Origin: Ramlibacter cellulosilyticus
GTDB lineage: Bacteria > Pseudomonadota > Gammaproteobacteria > Burkholderiales > Burkholderiaceae_C
DNA length: 64,000 nt
Reading direction: 5' to 3'
NCBI RefSeq assembly: GCF_014297465.1
Contig: NZ_JACORT010000016.1
Span: 36,642-100,641 of the forward strand
In this document: piece after piece, positions 1 to 8,374 of the stretch
Layout: each line of letters opens with the position of its first letter
How positions within the stretch are numbered: position 1 is the first letter of the stretch
Notes under the pieces: model-generated
Seen by the model: only the letters and a program-made list of their open reading frames with translations
The model's database searches: none
Told to the model about the DNA's origin: nothing
Translations under genes and position numbers: made by a program

Positions 1-526
1 CCGCCCGCGCGACGTCCATGGTCTCCGTGAAGCAGTGGAAGACGCCCCCCGCGGACCCGGCGGAGCCGTCCTCGCCCTCCTCCTTCAGGATCGCCACGGT
101 GTCGCCGGAAGCCGAACGCGTGTGGATGATCAGCGGCTTGCGGCAGGCCTGCGCGGCGCGGATGTGGACGCGGAAGCGCTCCCGCTGCCATTCCATGTCG
201 GCCACCGTGCGGCCGCCCTTGCGGCCTTCCATGTCGTAGTAGTCCAGGCCGGTCTCGCCGATGCCGACCACCCTGGGGCGCGCGGCGAGTTCCAGCAGCG
301 TCTCCACCGACGGTTCGGCCAGGTTCTCCGTATCGGGATGCACGCCCGCCGACGCCCAGAAGTTGTCGTAGCCCATGGCGAGCGCGTGCACGTCCTCGAA
401 TTCCTCCAGGGTCGTGCAGATGCACAGGGCGCGGTCGACCTTCGCGTCGGCCATGGCCTGGCGGATCTGGGGCAGCTGGGACTGGAGCTCGGGGAAGCTG
501 AGGTGGCAGTGGGAGTCGACGAACAT
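1..526 (-). CDS. tatD: TatD-family metal-dependent hydrolase/DNase (3' part off the window)
   Basis: Starts at the ATG of MFVDSHCHLSFPEL, whose HxH pair (His6, His8) is the first metal-binding motif of the TatD family. Further in, GIGETGLDYYD and PLIIHTR carry the next metal ligands, and HCFTET follows. The frame stays open to the left edge, so about 175 residues of a usual 260 are present. TatD proteins are Mg-dependent 3'-5' exonucleases or deoxyribonucleases of the amidohydrolase fold, cytoplasmic. It lies 66 bases downstream of the PilZ gene and is last in the mltG-tmk-holB-pilZ-tatD run, an order common in betaproteobacteria. Family assignment is firm; the true substrate is not visible. 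Confidence 0.93.
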   Translation of the reverse strand, partial: MFVDSHCHLSFPELQSQLPQIRQAMADAKVDRALCICTTLEEFEDVHALAMGYDNFWASAGVHPDTENLAEPSVETLLELAARPRVVGIGETGLDYYDMEGRKGGRTVADMEWQRERFRVHIRAAQACRKPLIIHTRSASGDTVAILKEEGEDGSAGSAGGVFHCFTETMDVARA

Positions 527-592
527 GGCGGCAAAAGCGAAAACGCCGCGCGGCGGGGCCGGGCGGCGCTGCAAGGATGGATTCTAGGGAAG

Positions 593-973
593 CTAGATGG
601 TCTGCGTCGGGCGCTCGGAAGCCAGGTGGCCGCCGAGGATCTCCTCGATCTTCACCTTCAGCAGCTTGGACTTGTCGTCCGAGGGGAACCGCACGCCGAC
701 GCCCTGGGTGCGGTTGGCGGCGGCGCGCGCCGGCGTGACCCAGGCGACCTTGCCGGCGACCGGATAGCGCTGCGGGTCGTCCGGCAGCGACAGCAGGACG
801 TACACGTCGTCGCCGAGCTTGTAGTCGCGCGAGGTCGGGATGAACACGCCGCCATCCGCGAACAGCGGGATATAGGCGGCGTAGAGCGCCGCCTTTTCCT
901 TGATGGCGAGCTGGATGACGCTCGGACGCGGTGTGGCGCCGGCGGCGGCTGCGGGGGCGGGTGCGGTGGCCAT
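593..973 (-). CDS. PilZ-domain protein
   Basis: 126 residues from an ATG two bases past the holB stop. After a low-complexity Ala/Pro start the body reads as a type IV pilus PilZ domain: a GVFIPTSRDYKLGDDVYVLLSLPD stretch in two halves, then VAGKVAWVTP and GVGVRFP near the end. The short RxxxR and DxSxxG c-di-GMP motifs are not clear, which is typical of the PilZ subgroup that acts in type IV pilus assembly and does not bind the nucleotide. The position directly after holB and before tatD matches the conserved pilZ locus of pseudomonads and betaproteobacteria. A role in pilus function is inferred from family and context. Confidence 0.85.
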   Translation of the reverse strand: MATAPAPAAAAGATPRPSVIQLAIKEKAALYAAYIPLFADGGVFIPTSRDYKLGDDVYVLLSLPDDPQRYPVAGKVAWVTPARAAANRTQGVGVRFPSDDKSKLLKVKIEEILGGHLASERPTQTI

Positions 974-975
974 GG

Positions 976-1965
976 TCAGGCTGTCGAGTTTAGGGCCGTC
1001 CTCGCCTGGGCCACAAGGTCCTCGAGCATCAGTCCGGCGTTGAAAGGATGGTCGACCGTGCGGGAAGTCGCGGCCAGGCTGCGCCACCACGCGGTCAGCG
1101 CGGGCAGCGAAGCGGCAGAAGGCAGGTCGGCAGCCTCGAAAAAGCGCGGTTGGGCGCCGGATCGCAGCGCCAGCAGGTCGTGGCACAGCTTCTGGAAGGC
1201 CTGGACGACCTGCGCCGGGCCCCAATCCGCCAGCGGCCCGATGTCGCCCCGGACCAACGCCTTGGGCCATTGGGACCAGGTCCGGGCGTCGAGTCCGGCG
1301 GCGTGCAGCCGCAGGGCGTCTTCGGGACGGCCGCCTGCCGCCTTCAGCAATCCCGCCGCCGCGGGGCCGGGCACGCCCTGCTCCTGCAACCACGCGATCG
1401 CTTCGGCAGGTTCGGGCCAGGCGAGGGTGTGGCCCAGGCAGCGGCTGCGGATGGTCGGCAGCAGCTGGTGCGCCGCCTCCGTGGAGAGCACGAAGCGCAC
1501 GTCGCCGGGCGGCTCCTCCAGCGTCTTGAGCAGCGCGTTGGCCGTGACCTGGTTCATGTCCTCGGCGGGATAGACCATCACCACCTTGCCGCGGCCGCGG
1601 CCGCTGGTGCGCTGCGCGAACTCCAGCGCGTCGCGCATCGCGTCGACGCGGATCTCGCGGCTGGCCTTGCGCTTCTTGTCGTCGATGTCCGCCTGCGCCT
1701 TCTCGCCGAGCGGCCAGCCCAGCTCCAGCATGAAGGTCTCGGGCATCAGCACCGCGAGGTCCGTGTGCGAGCGCACCTCCACCTGGTGGCAGCTGTCGCA
1801 GTGCCCGCAGGCGCCTTCGGGCGTCGGCTGGTCGCACAGCCAGGCTTGCGCGAGCGACAGCGCGAGCTGGTACTGCCCGAGCCCGGACGGCCCGTGCAGC
1901 AGCCAGGCATGCCCGCGCTGCGCGAGCAGCTGCTGCAACTGGGCGCGGATCCACGGGGCGGTCAC
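976..1965 (-). CDS. holB: DNA polymerase III subunit delta'
   Basis: 329 residues. The GTG start overlaps the tmk stop by four bases (GTGA), so translation is probably coupled. The AAA+ fold begins with HGPSGLGQ (24-31), in which Gln31 sits where an active Walker A motif has Lys; delta' subunits are known to be ATPase-dead clamp-loader members. A four-Cys zinc site follows (Cys44, 53, 56, 59). NALLKTLEEPP and the SRC motif of the sensor region are present. The protein is part of the clamp loader that places the beta clamp on DNA. The call is firm from motifs, length and neighbours. Confidence 0.95.
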   Translation of the reverse strand: MTAPWIRAQLQQLLAQRGHAWLLHGPSGLGQYQLALSLAQAWLCDQPTPEGACGHCDSCHQVEVRSHTDLAVLMPETFMLELGWPLGEKAQADIDDKKRKASREIRVDAMRDALEFAQRTSGRGRGKVVMVYPAEDMNQVTANALLKTLEEPPGDVRFVLSTEAAHQLLPTIRSRCLGHTLAWPEPAEAIAWLQEQGVPGPAAAGLLKAAGGRPEDALRLHAAGLDARTWSQWPKALVRGDIGPLADWGPAQVVQAFQKLCHDLLALRSGAQPRFFEAADLPSAASLPALTAWWRSLAATSRTVDHPFNAGLMLEDLVAQARTALNSTA

Positions 1966-2591
1966 AGCACCCCCCTCTTCCGCAAGCCCTCTTCCACGTC
2001 TTGCCAGACCTGGTCGCGCGGCTGGTCGGCAGCTACCCGCAGGAAGCGGCCGGGATCCGCTTTTGCGCGCGCCGCATAGCCTCCCGCCACGCGCTCGAAG
2101 AATGCCTGCGGCTGCGATTCGAACCTGTCCGGCACGCGGGCTCCTGCCAGGCGCTGCGCCGCGACGGCCGCGGGCAGGTCGAACCACACCGTGACATCGG
2201 GCTGGCGCAAGGGCGTCGCCGGCACGGACTGCACCCAGCGCTCCAGCGTGGCGAGCACGTCGAGGTCGAAGCCGCGGCCGCCGCCCTGGTAGGCGAAGGT
2301 CGCGTCGGTGAAACGGTCGCACAGCACGACGTCGCCGCGCGCGAGCGCCGGCTCGATCACCTGCTGCAGGTGGTCGCGGCGCGCCGCGAACATCAGCAGC
2401 GCCTCGGTCAGCGGGTCCATCGGGTCGTTGAGCGCCAGCGCCCGCAGCTTCTCCGCCAGCGGCGTGCCGCCCGGTTCCCGCGTCAGCACCACGGTGCGTC
2501 CGCGCGCGCGCAGCGCCTGCGCCAGCGCCTCGATGTGCGTCGACTTCCCGGCACCGTCGATGCCCTCGAAGCTGAGGAAAAGCCCGCTCAT
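1962..2591 (-). CDS. tmk: Thymidylate kinase
   Basis: 209 residues, the usual length for a bacterial dTMP kinase. The P-loop FEGIDGAGKST is at residues 8-18. TREPGGTPLAE is the DR/E-type substrate loop, and CDRFTDATFAYQGGGRG contains the DRY-like motif and the dTMP-binding segment. It phosphorylates dTMP to dTDP in the cytoplasm. The ATG overlaps the mltG stop (ATGA, 2588-2591) and its own stop overlaps the holB start, so mltG, tmk and holB are a coupled operon. Confidence 0.97.
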   Translation of the reverse strand: MSGLFLSFEGIDGAGKSTHIEALAQALRARGRTVVLTREPGGTPLAEKLRALALNDPMDPLTEALLMFAARRDHLQQVIEPALARGDVVLCDRFTDATFAYQGGGRGFDLDVLATLERWVQSVPATPLRQPDVTVWFDLPAAVAAQRLAGARVPDRFESQPQAFFERVAGGYAARAKADPGRFLRVAADQPRDQVWQDVEEGLRKRGVL

Positions 2592-3589
2592 TTCCCGCGC
2601 TGGTACTTGTTGACCGCGTTGTTGTGCTCGTCCAGCGAGCCGCTGAAATGGCTGCTGCCGTCGCCCTTGGCCACGAAGTACAGGAAGTTGCCGGCCGCCG
2701 GCTGCACCGCGGCCAGCAGCGAGGCCTTGCCGGGCATGGCGATCGGCGTGGGCGGCAGGCCGGGGCGCAGGTAGGTGTTGTAGGGCGAGTCGGTCTGCAG
2801 GTCCACCTTGCGCAGGTTGCCGTCGAAGCGCTCGCCCAGGCCGTAGATCACCGTCGGGTCGGTCTGCAGCGGCATGCCGGTGCGCAGGCGGTTCTGGAAC
2901 ACCGCGGCGATGAGCGTGCGGTCCGCCGCCTTGCCCGTTTCCTTCTCGACGATGCTGGCGAGGATCAGGGCCTCCTCCGGCGTCTTCAGGATGGATTGCT
3001 GCGAGCGCTGCGCCCAGGCCTCGGCGAGGCGCTTGTCCATGGCGCGCAGCGCGCGCTGCAGCACCTTCACGTCGCTCGAACCCTTGGAGTAGGTGTAGGT
3101 GTCCGGGAAGAAGCGGCCCTCGGGCGCCACGCCCGGCCGCCCCAGCGTCTTCATGAGGTCGGCGTCGCTCATCTGCGCCGTGTCGGGCCGCAGCTGCTCC
3201 GCCTTGGCCAGCGCGGCGCGCACCTGCCGCCAGTTCCAGCCTTCGACCAGCGTCACGGCGCGCAGCGACTCCTCGCCGCGGGCCAGCTTGTCCAGCAGCC
3301 GCATGGGCGTGATGCCGCGCTCCAGCTCGTAGCTGCCGGCCTTGATGCGCTGGGCTTCGCCGGAGACGCGGAACCAGGCGAACAGGACGCGCGGGTCCAC
3401 CTCCACGCCGGCGTCGCGCACGGCCTGGGCCACGCCGCGCGGCAACGTGCCGGGCTCGATGGAAAGGTCCAGCGATGCGGCGTTGCCGCGCAGCGGCAGC
3501 GGATGCTGCAGCCACCACCAGCCGGCCGCGGCGGCGCCGAGGGCGGCGAGCAGGGCCAGCAGGAACACGGTTCTGAAAAAGCGGCGCAC
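2588..3589 (-). CDS. mltG: Endolytic murein transglycosylase MltG
   Basis: 333 residues with a GTG start. An N-terminal membrane anchor (about 5-27) is followed by a LysM-like region and the YceG catalytic domain. The signature ILASIVEKETG (209-219) carries the catalytic Glu, and LQTDPTVIYGLG and the late SPYNTYLRPGLPPTPI segment are also typical. MltG cuts nascent glycan strands at the inner membrane and sets peptidoglycan chain length. It is first in the run leading to tmk-holB-pilZ-tatD and diverges from ygfZ with a gap of about 47 bases. Confidence 0.96.
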   Translation of the reverse strand: MRRFFRTVFLLALLAALGAAAAGWWWLQHPLPLRGNAASLDLSIEPGTLPRGVAQAVRDAGVEVDPRVLFAWFRVSGEAQRIKAGSYELERGITPMRLLDKLARGEESLRAVTLVEGWNWRQVRAALAKAEQLRPDTAQMSDADLMKTLGRPGVAPEGRFFPDTYTYSKGSSDVKVLQRALRAMDKRLAEAWAQRSQQSILKTPEEALILASIVEKETGKAADRTLIAAVFQNRLRTGMPLQTDPTVIYGLGERFDGNLRKVDLQTDSPYNTYLRPGLPPTPIAMPGKASLLAAVQPAAGNFLYFVAKGDGSSHFSGSLDEHNNAVNKYQRGK

Positions 3590-3623
3590 GTCCCTGCTTC
3601 GTCTGGTGGAAAGTCCCGGCCAT

Positions 3624-3629
3624 GATAAT
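3624..3629 (+). promoter_or_regulatory. Candidate -10 box of ygfZ
   Basis: GATAAT lies seven bases before the ygfZ ATG at 3637, so a transcript starting at normal distance would begin at or next to the start codon (a leaderless mRNA). No convincing -35 box is visible. map (58245) has the same hexamer at the same spacing. Confidence 0.35.
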
Positions 3630-3636
3630 TCAGCCC

Positions 3637-4536
3637 ATGTCGTATCCCTTCCACGGTGTCGCTTCCCTGCCCCACCTCGGCGTGATCCGGGCGCAAGGCG
3701 AGGACGCGGCCAGGTTCCTGCACGGCCAGCTCACGCAGGATTTCGCCCTCCTCGGCGCCGGTGAAGCCCGGCTGGCCGCCTTCTGCAACGCCAAGGGCCG
3801 CATGCTGGCCAGCTTCGTGGCCTTCAAGCGGGCCGACGACGAGATCCTGCTCGTGTGCAGCCGGGACGTCCTGCCGGCCACGCTCAAGCGCCTGTCCATG
3901 TTCGTGCTGCGCGCCAAGGCGAAGCTCAGCGATGCCTCGGCCGATTTCGAGCTGCGCGGCATCGCGGGCGAAGCCGGCGGCGGCGCGCCCTGGTCGCTCA
4001 CCCGCGAAGGCGAAGCGGTCCGCATCCAGCTCTATCCGGCGGACGGCCAGTCGCGCGCGCTGTGGGTGGCGCCTGCCGGCACGCCCGCTCCGGCGGGCCC
4101 TGCCCTGGATCCCGCGACGTGGCTCTGGGGCGAGGTGCGCAGCGGCATCGCGCGCATCACCGCGCTCGTCGTCGAGGCGTTCGTGCCGCAGATGCTCAAC
4201 TACGAGTCGGTGGGCGGCGTGAACTTCAAGAAGGGCTGCTATCCGGGCCAGGAAGTCGTGGCGCGCAGCCAGTTCCGCGGCACCCTGAAGCGCCGCGCCT
4301 TCATTGCGCACGCGGATGCGGAACTCGCCGCTGGCCAGGAAGTGTTCCAGGCGGCCGACGCCGAGCAGCCCGCCGGCCTGGTGGCGCTGGCCGCGCCGGC
4401 GCCCGGCGGCGGCTGGGACGCGATCGTTTCGCTGCAGCTTTCCGCCGCGGAGGCGGGCGACCTGCACGCGCAACGCGCCGACGGCCCGGCGCTCACGTTG
4501 CTGCCCCTGCCCTACCTGCTGCTGGCCGACGTCTGA
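3637..4536 (+). CDS. ygfZ: Folate-binding protein YgfZ (Fe-S cluster maintenance)
   Basis: 299 residues from MSYPFHGV; an in-frame ATG 15 bases upstream overlaps the candidate -10 box and was not chosen. The diagnostic motif KGCYPGQE is at 199-206, with the conserved Cys. The T-protein-like N-terminal fold includes FLHGQLTQDF and CNAKGRMLA. YgfZ binds tetrahydrofolate and supports repair or assembly of certain Fe-S enzymes, notably MiaB-like proteins. It is the only rightward gene here; its last 25 bases overlap the 3' end of the O-antigen-ligase-like gene on the other strand. Confidence 0.94.
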   Translation: MSYPFHGVASLPHLGVIRAQGEDAARFLHGQLTQDFALLGAGEARLAAFCNAKGRMLASFVAFKRADDEILLVCSRDVLPATLKRLSMFVLRAKAKLSDASADFELRGIAGEAGGGAPWSLTREGEAVRIQLYPADGQSRALWVAPAGTPAPAGPALDPATWLWGEVRSGIARITALVVEAFVPQMLNYESVGGVNFKKGCYPGQEVVARSQFRGTLKRRAFIAHADAELAAGQEVFQAADAEQPAGLVALAAPAPGGGWDAIVSLQLSAAEAGDLHAQRADGPALTLLPLPYLLLADV

Positions 4537-6497
4537 GCCGCGAGGCGCACGCGCGCCCGCAGCAGGGACTGCGCGAGCGCATGCCGCCCCGCGCGCTGCG
4601 CGAGCACGTACGACGTGTTCAGGAGTTCGTCGTCGACGATGCCTTCGGCCAGCGCCGCCTGCGCCCGCTCCAGGGCCAGCGGTTCCTGGCCGGATCGCGC
4701 CAGCAGCAGCACTTCCAGCGCGCGCACCGAGGCCGCGCGCGGCTGCACGGCGCGCGCGCGCTCCAGGAAGGCCATGGCTTCCTCGTGCCTGCCCAGCGCG
4801 TCGTAGCCGCGCGCCACGTTCGTGAGCAGCGCGACGACGTCGGGCCGCGAAGCGAGCACGCTTTCCCAGACCCAGATGGCGTCGGCCCAGTCGCCCCACC
4901 GCGCCATTTCGTCGCCGACCATGGGCGTCACCTTGCGGTAGTGCGGGTTGATCGCGACCCCTTCGCGCACCAGCCGCAGGACCTCCGCCTTCACGGGAGC
5001 GAGGCCGGGGTCGCGCGGATCGGGTGACGCGGCGATGCCCAGCGCGAGGCGCGTGGCAGCCACCAGCCGGCTTTCGGCCCGCACCGCCTGCACCGTGACG
5101 TAGGTGGCGAGCGCGAGGCAGGCCACCGACGCCAGCGCAGCCACGGAAGCGATGCCGGGCGACCAGCGCAGCGGGCGCACGAGGCGGCCGGATGCGCTGG
5201 CCAGGCGCGCGTCCGAGGCGGCCAGCCCGCCCACGCACACCGCGAACAGCAGGCCCGTCGCGGCCAGCCGCCAGGGGAAGCCGATGTTGCTGACCACGAG
5301 CAGGGCGAGCAGGCTCGCGAGGAACACGGCGCGGCCGGGCCGCTCCGCGTCCGCTTCCGGCCCGCCGCCGCGCAGCGTGCGCCAGGCGGCCTGCAGCAGC
5401 CACGCGGAAAGCAGCAGCAGGAAGATCCAGCCCACGAGGCCGTACTCCGCGACGAGCTGCAGGAACTCGTTGTGCACGTAGTAGTCGGTCTCGACCTGCG
5501 CGCCTTCGGACTGGTAGGGCGGGATGGCGCTTTCCCAGGCGCCGGCCCCGACGCCGCCCAGCGGCCGGTCCGCGATCACGCGCAGGGTGTCCCGCCACAT
5601 CACCATGCGCACGTTGAGCGAGTGGTCCGAGGGCTGGATCGACTGCGCCCGGTGCAGCCCGCGCGCAAGCGGCGTCGCCCCGTAGCCCTCCTCCACGATC
5701 GCGCGGTTGCCGCTGGGGATGCTGCCCAGCACCAGCACCGTGCCCACCAGCACGCCCAGCGCGGCGGCGCGTTGCCGCAGCGGCCACCTCGCGCATTCCA
5801 GTCGATCGCCGCAGCGCCAGGCGGCCAGCGGCAGCACGACCCCGGCCAGCAGCCACATGGCGATCAGCGCGCCGCGGGTGCCCGTCATGCACAGCGCGGT
5901 GACGACGAAGCCGGTGCTGGCGGCCAGCAGCACCGTGGCACGCACGCTGCGCGCCTGCGCGAGCAGCAGCCCCGCGAACGGCAGCGTGCACACCGCGAAC
6001 TCGGCGAAGAAGTTGCGATTGACGAAGGTGGAGGCCGGCTGCGGGCCTTGGGGGAAGAGCGCCAGCGCGCCCCAGAACTGCCACGCGGTCCACGCGGAGG
6101 CGATCACCGCGCCGGCATGCACGCACCACGCCAGCAAGGGCAGGCGCTCGCGCGAGAAGGTGTTCAGCGCGAGCCAGGCCGCGACCGTGAACACGAACCA
6201 GCGCACCGCCTCCACGCCCGCGAGCCAGGTGTGCGACCAGGCCATGCTGCCCAGGGCATAGGCGCAAAGCAGCGCGGGCAGCCACAGCGCGGCGTGCCAG
6301 AGCGGAGGCTCGCCGGAGGCACGCCGCTGCCACACGAACACGAGCGCGCCCAGCAGGGCTGCGAAGGCAGCGATGGCGGACTTGAGCGTGTCCTGCAACA
6401 GCTCCTCGGTGGTGGCTCCCAGCGCAGGCGCCAGCAGCAGGCCGGCGGCCAGCAAGGCGAGCGCGGCACCCTCGCCGCTCCGGGAACGATCCGTCAC
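4512..6497 (-). CDS. O-antigen ligase/polymerase-like membrane protein with C-terminal TPR region
   Basis: 661 residues. The GTG start overlaps the preceding stop (GTGA, 6494-6497). About ten hydrophobic segments fill the first 440 residues. The Wzy_C-type core contains STFVNRNFFAEF, CMTGTRGALIA, GGVGAGAWE and HNEFLQLVAEYGLVGW, all typical of WaaL/Wzy/PglL proteins. The last 150 residues are Ala/Leu/Arg-rich helices with TPR character (ARGYDALGRHEEAMAFLERA). Such proteins transfer or polymerise undecaprenyl-linked glycans at the periplasmic face of the inner membrane. Whether this one is a lipid-A ligase, a polymerase or a protein O-glycosylase cannot be read from the sequence. No glycan gene cluster surrounds it, which fits the PglL type better than Wzy. 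Confidence 0.82.
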   Translation of the reverse strand: MTDRSRSGEGAALALLAAGLLLAPALGATTEELLQDTLKSAIAAFAALLGALVFVWQRRASGEPPLWHAALWLPALLCAYALGSMAWSHTWLAGVEAVRWFVFTVAAWLALNTFSRERLPLLAWCVHAGAVIASAWTAWQFWGALALFPQGPQPASTFVNRNFFAEFAVCTLPFAGLLLAQARSVRATVLLAASTGFVVTALCMTGTRGALIAMWLLAGVVLPLAAWRCGDRLECARWPLRQRAAALGVLVGTVLVLGSIPSGNRAIVEEGYGATPLARGLHRAQSIQPSDHSLNVRMVMWRDTLRVIADRPLGGVGAGAWESAIPPYQSEGAQVETDYYVHNEFLQLVAEYGLVGWIFLLLLSAWLLQAAWRTLRGGGPEADAERPGRAVFLASLLALLVVSNIGFPWRLAATGLLFAVCVGGLAASDARLASASGRLVRPLRWSPGIASVAALASVACLALATYVTVQAVRAESRLVAATRLALGIAASPDPRDPGLAPVKAEVLRLVREGVAINPHYRKVTPMVGDEMARWGDWADAIWVWESVLASRPDVVALLTNVARGYDALGRHEEAMAFLERARAVQPRAASVRALEVLLLARSGQEPLALERAQAALAEGIVDDELLNTSYVLAQRAGRHALAQSLLRARVRLAAQTSASSR

Positions 6498-7360
6498 GCG
6501 AGGGGCAAGGAGCTCGTCATCGTGATGTGCGGGATGCCGGCTTCGTCGTACGGCTCGCCCTGCGGCTGGAAGCCCATGCGCGCGTAGAACTCGCGCGCCG
6601 TGCGCTGCGCGTGCAGCTCGATGCCCTTGTCGCCGCGGCGCTGCGCCTGCGCGGCCAGCGCGCGCAGCACCTGCTCGCCGAAGCCGCGGCCGCGCAGCAC
6701 CTGGTGCACGGCCATGCGGCCGATCTTGGCGGTGCCGTCCTGCGCCGGGAGCAGGCGACCGGTCGCCACGGGCTGGCCGAGCCGGTTGTACGCCACGGCG
6801 TGCACGGAGCGGGCATCGTCCTCGTCCCATTCGAGGTCGGCGGGGATGCGCTGCTCGCGCACGAACACCTCGGTGCGGATGCGGCCCGCATCCTCGCCGA
6901 GCTCGGCCCAGTTGCCCGTCTTCACCTGCAACATGTCCTCGCCCTTCTCGTAGCCGAGGAGCACGTCGCGCAGCGCTTGCGGCACGGGGCGCGACGTCTG
7001 CGTGGCCGGGTCGGCGAACACGTAGACCAGCTCGCAGGTGATCAGGAGGTCCTCGCCGCGGAAGATGGCGCCCAGGAACTGCATGGAGGAATTGCCGATG
7101 CGCGCGCACTTCAGGGCGACGTCCAGCCGGTCGTCCATGCGGGCGGAGGCGTGGAACTCCACCGTCGCCTTCTTGACGTACAGGTCGCCCTGCAGCTGGT
7201 GCATTGCCTCCTCGTACGGCATCGCGAGCGCCCGCCAGTAGTCGGCCACCGCGGTGTCGAAGTACATCAGGTAGTGGGCATTGAAGACGATCTTCTGCAT
7301 GTCCACCTCGGCCCAGCGGACCCGCAGCTTGTGGAAGAACCGGAAATCGTCTCTCTTCAT
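6494..7360 (-). CDS. Fusion of YbgC/FadM-type acyl-CoA thioesterase and GNAT acetyltransferase
   Basis: 288 residues. The ATG of MKRDDF overlaps the upstream stop (ATGA); an in-frame ATG nine bases earlier is possible. Residues 1 to about 140 are a 4HBT hotdog domain: RVRWAEVDMQKIVFNAHY has the conserved Asp20 of the YbgC active site, and ATVEFHASARMDD is the central strand. Residues from about 145 onward are an ElaA-like GNAT domain, with VFVREQRIP, VATGRLLP and the acetyl-CoA loop RGRGFGEQVL. The fused activities suggest hydrolysis of an acyl-CoA plus acyl transfer to an amine, but the substrate is unknown. It is coupled by short overlaps to an esterase upstream and a glycan ligase downstream. 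Confidence 0.88.
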   Translation of the reverse strand: MKRDDFRFFHKLRVRWAEVDMQKIVFNAHYLMYFDTAVADYWRALAMPYEEAMHQLQGDLYVKKATVEFHASARMDDRLDVALKCARIGNSSMQFLGAIFRGEDLLITCELVYVFADPATQTSRPVPQALRDVLLGYEKGEDMLQVKTGNWAELGEDAGRIRTEVFVREQRIPADLEWDEDDARSVHAVAYNRLGQPVATGRLLPAQDGTAKIGRMAVHQVLRGRGFGEQVLRALAAQAQRRGDKGIELHAQRTAREFYARMGFQPQGEPYDEAGIPHITMTSSLPLA

Positions 7361-8352
7361 GCCTGCCATGCGTGTTGCAGGGCCGCCGCGGCATCCGCGT
7401 GCGCCTGCCGGGCTTCCGGCAGCGCGCGGCCCATCTTGATGAATTCGTGCGTGACGCCGCGGTAGATCTCCAGGTCCACCACGACGCCGGCTGCGCGCAG
7501 TTTATCCGCGTAGTGCAGCCCGTCGTCGCACAGGGGGTCGCATTCGGCGAGGCCGAACCACGCCGGTGCGACGCCTTCCACGTCGGGCGTGTTCAGCGGC
7601 GCGAAGCGCCAGTCGTCGCGCGCCGCCTCCGCGATGTACTGGCCGAAGAAGTACTCGATGTGGGCCTGCTCCAGAACCACGCCTTCGTGGTACCGGCGGT
7701 GCGACGGCGCCTCCTGGCGGGCGGCGCAGCCGGGATAGAAGAGGAGTTGCAGGGCCACCGGCAGCCCAGCGTCGCGCGCGAGCATGGCACAGACGGTCGC
7801 GAGGGTGCCACCGGCACTGTCGCCTCCCAGGGCAAGGCGGCTGCCGTCCAGGCCGAGGGCGGCAGCTTCGCGGGCCACGGACTGCACCGCGTCCCACGCG
7901 TCCTCCACCGCCGTCGGGAAACGGTGCTCCGGCGCCAGCCGGTAGCCTACCGACACCACGGCACAGCCGCCGTCGCGCGCCAGCACGCGGCACAAGGTGT
8001 CGTGGCTGGCGATGCTGCCGATGGTGAAGCCGCCGCCATGGAAGTAGACCAGCACCGGCAGCCTGCCTTCCGAGGGCGCGTACAGCCGCGCGGGGATGCT
8101 GTCGCCGTCGCGCGTGGGGATGCGCAGGTCCTGCACCCGCGCCAGTTCCGGCCGGGGCACTTCCAGCACGCCCGCACCGGCCTCGTAGGCCGCGCGTGCC
8201 TGCGCGGGCGGCAGGCGGTACAGCGGCGTGTGCCCCGCGCGGGCCATGCGCTCCAGCACCGAACGCATGGCCGGTGTCAGTTCGGGAAACTGCGGAAGGA
8301 ATGTCACGTGGAAGGCAGCGCTTCGGGCGGCGCCCGGATTAAAGTCAGCCAT
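7357..8352 (-). CDS. Alpha/beta hydrolase of the hormone-sensitive-lipase (HSL) family
   Basis: 331 residues from the ATG of MADFNPG; a start at MRSVLERMARAGH (8268) is also plausible because family members usually begin near there. YFHGGGFTIGS is the oxyanion-hole HGGG motif of the HSL family. LALGGDSAGGTLA carries the nucleophile Ser in GDSAG, LAECDPLCDD the acid and GVTHEFI the His. It is a cytoplasmic esterase or lipase acting on short acyl esters. It is first in a coupled three-gene unit and diverges from the alcohol dehydrogenase gene with only about 22 bases between starts, so the promoters must overlap or lie inside one of the genes. Confidence 0.9.
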   Translation of the reverse strand: MADFNPGAARSAAFHVTFLPQFPELTPAMRSVLERMARAGHTPLYRLPPAQARAAYEAGAGVLEVPRPELARVQDLRIPTRDGDSIPARLYAPSEGRLPVLVYFHGGGFTIGSIASHDTLCRVLARDGGCAVVSVGYRLAPEHRFPTAVEDAWDAVQSVAREAAALGLDGSRLALGGDSAGGTLATVCAMLARDAGLPVALQLLFYPGCAARQEAPSHRRYHEGVVLEQAHIEYFFGQYIAEAARDDWRFAPLNTPDVEGVAPAWFGLAECDPLCDDGLHYADKLRAAGVVVDLEIYRGVTHEFIKMGRALPEARQAHADAAAALQHAWQA

Positions 8353-8374
8353 CCATCCTAAGGGACGCCGCGTC

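Noticed and set aside
976..1965. Gln in the HolB Walker A motif as a damaging mutation
   Set aside because: Delta' subunits are known not to hydrolyse ATP, so a degenerate motif is expected.
4512..4536. 25-base overlap of ygfZ and the ligase-like gene as a sign of a wrong stop
   Set aside because: Both C-termini look natural, and convergent overlaps of this size are common.
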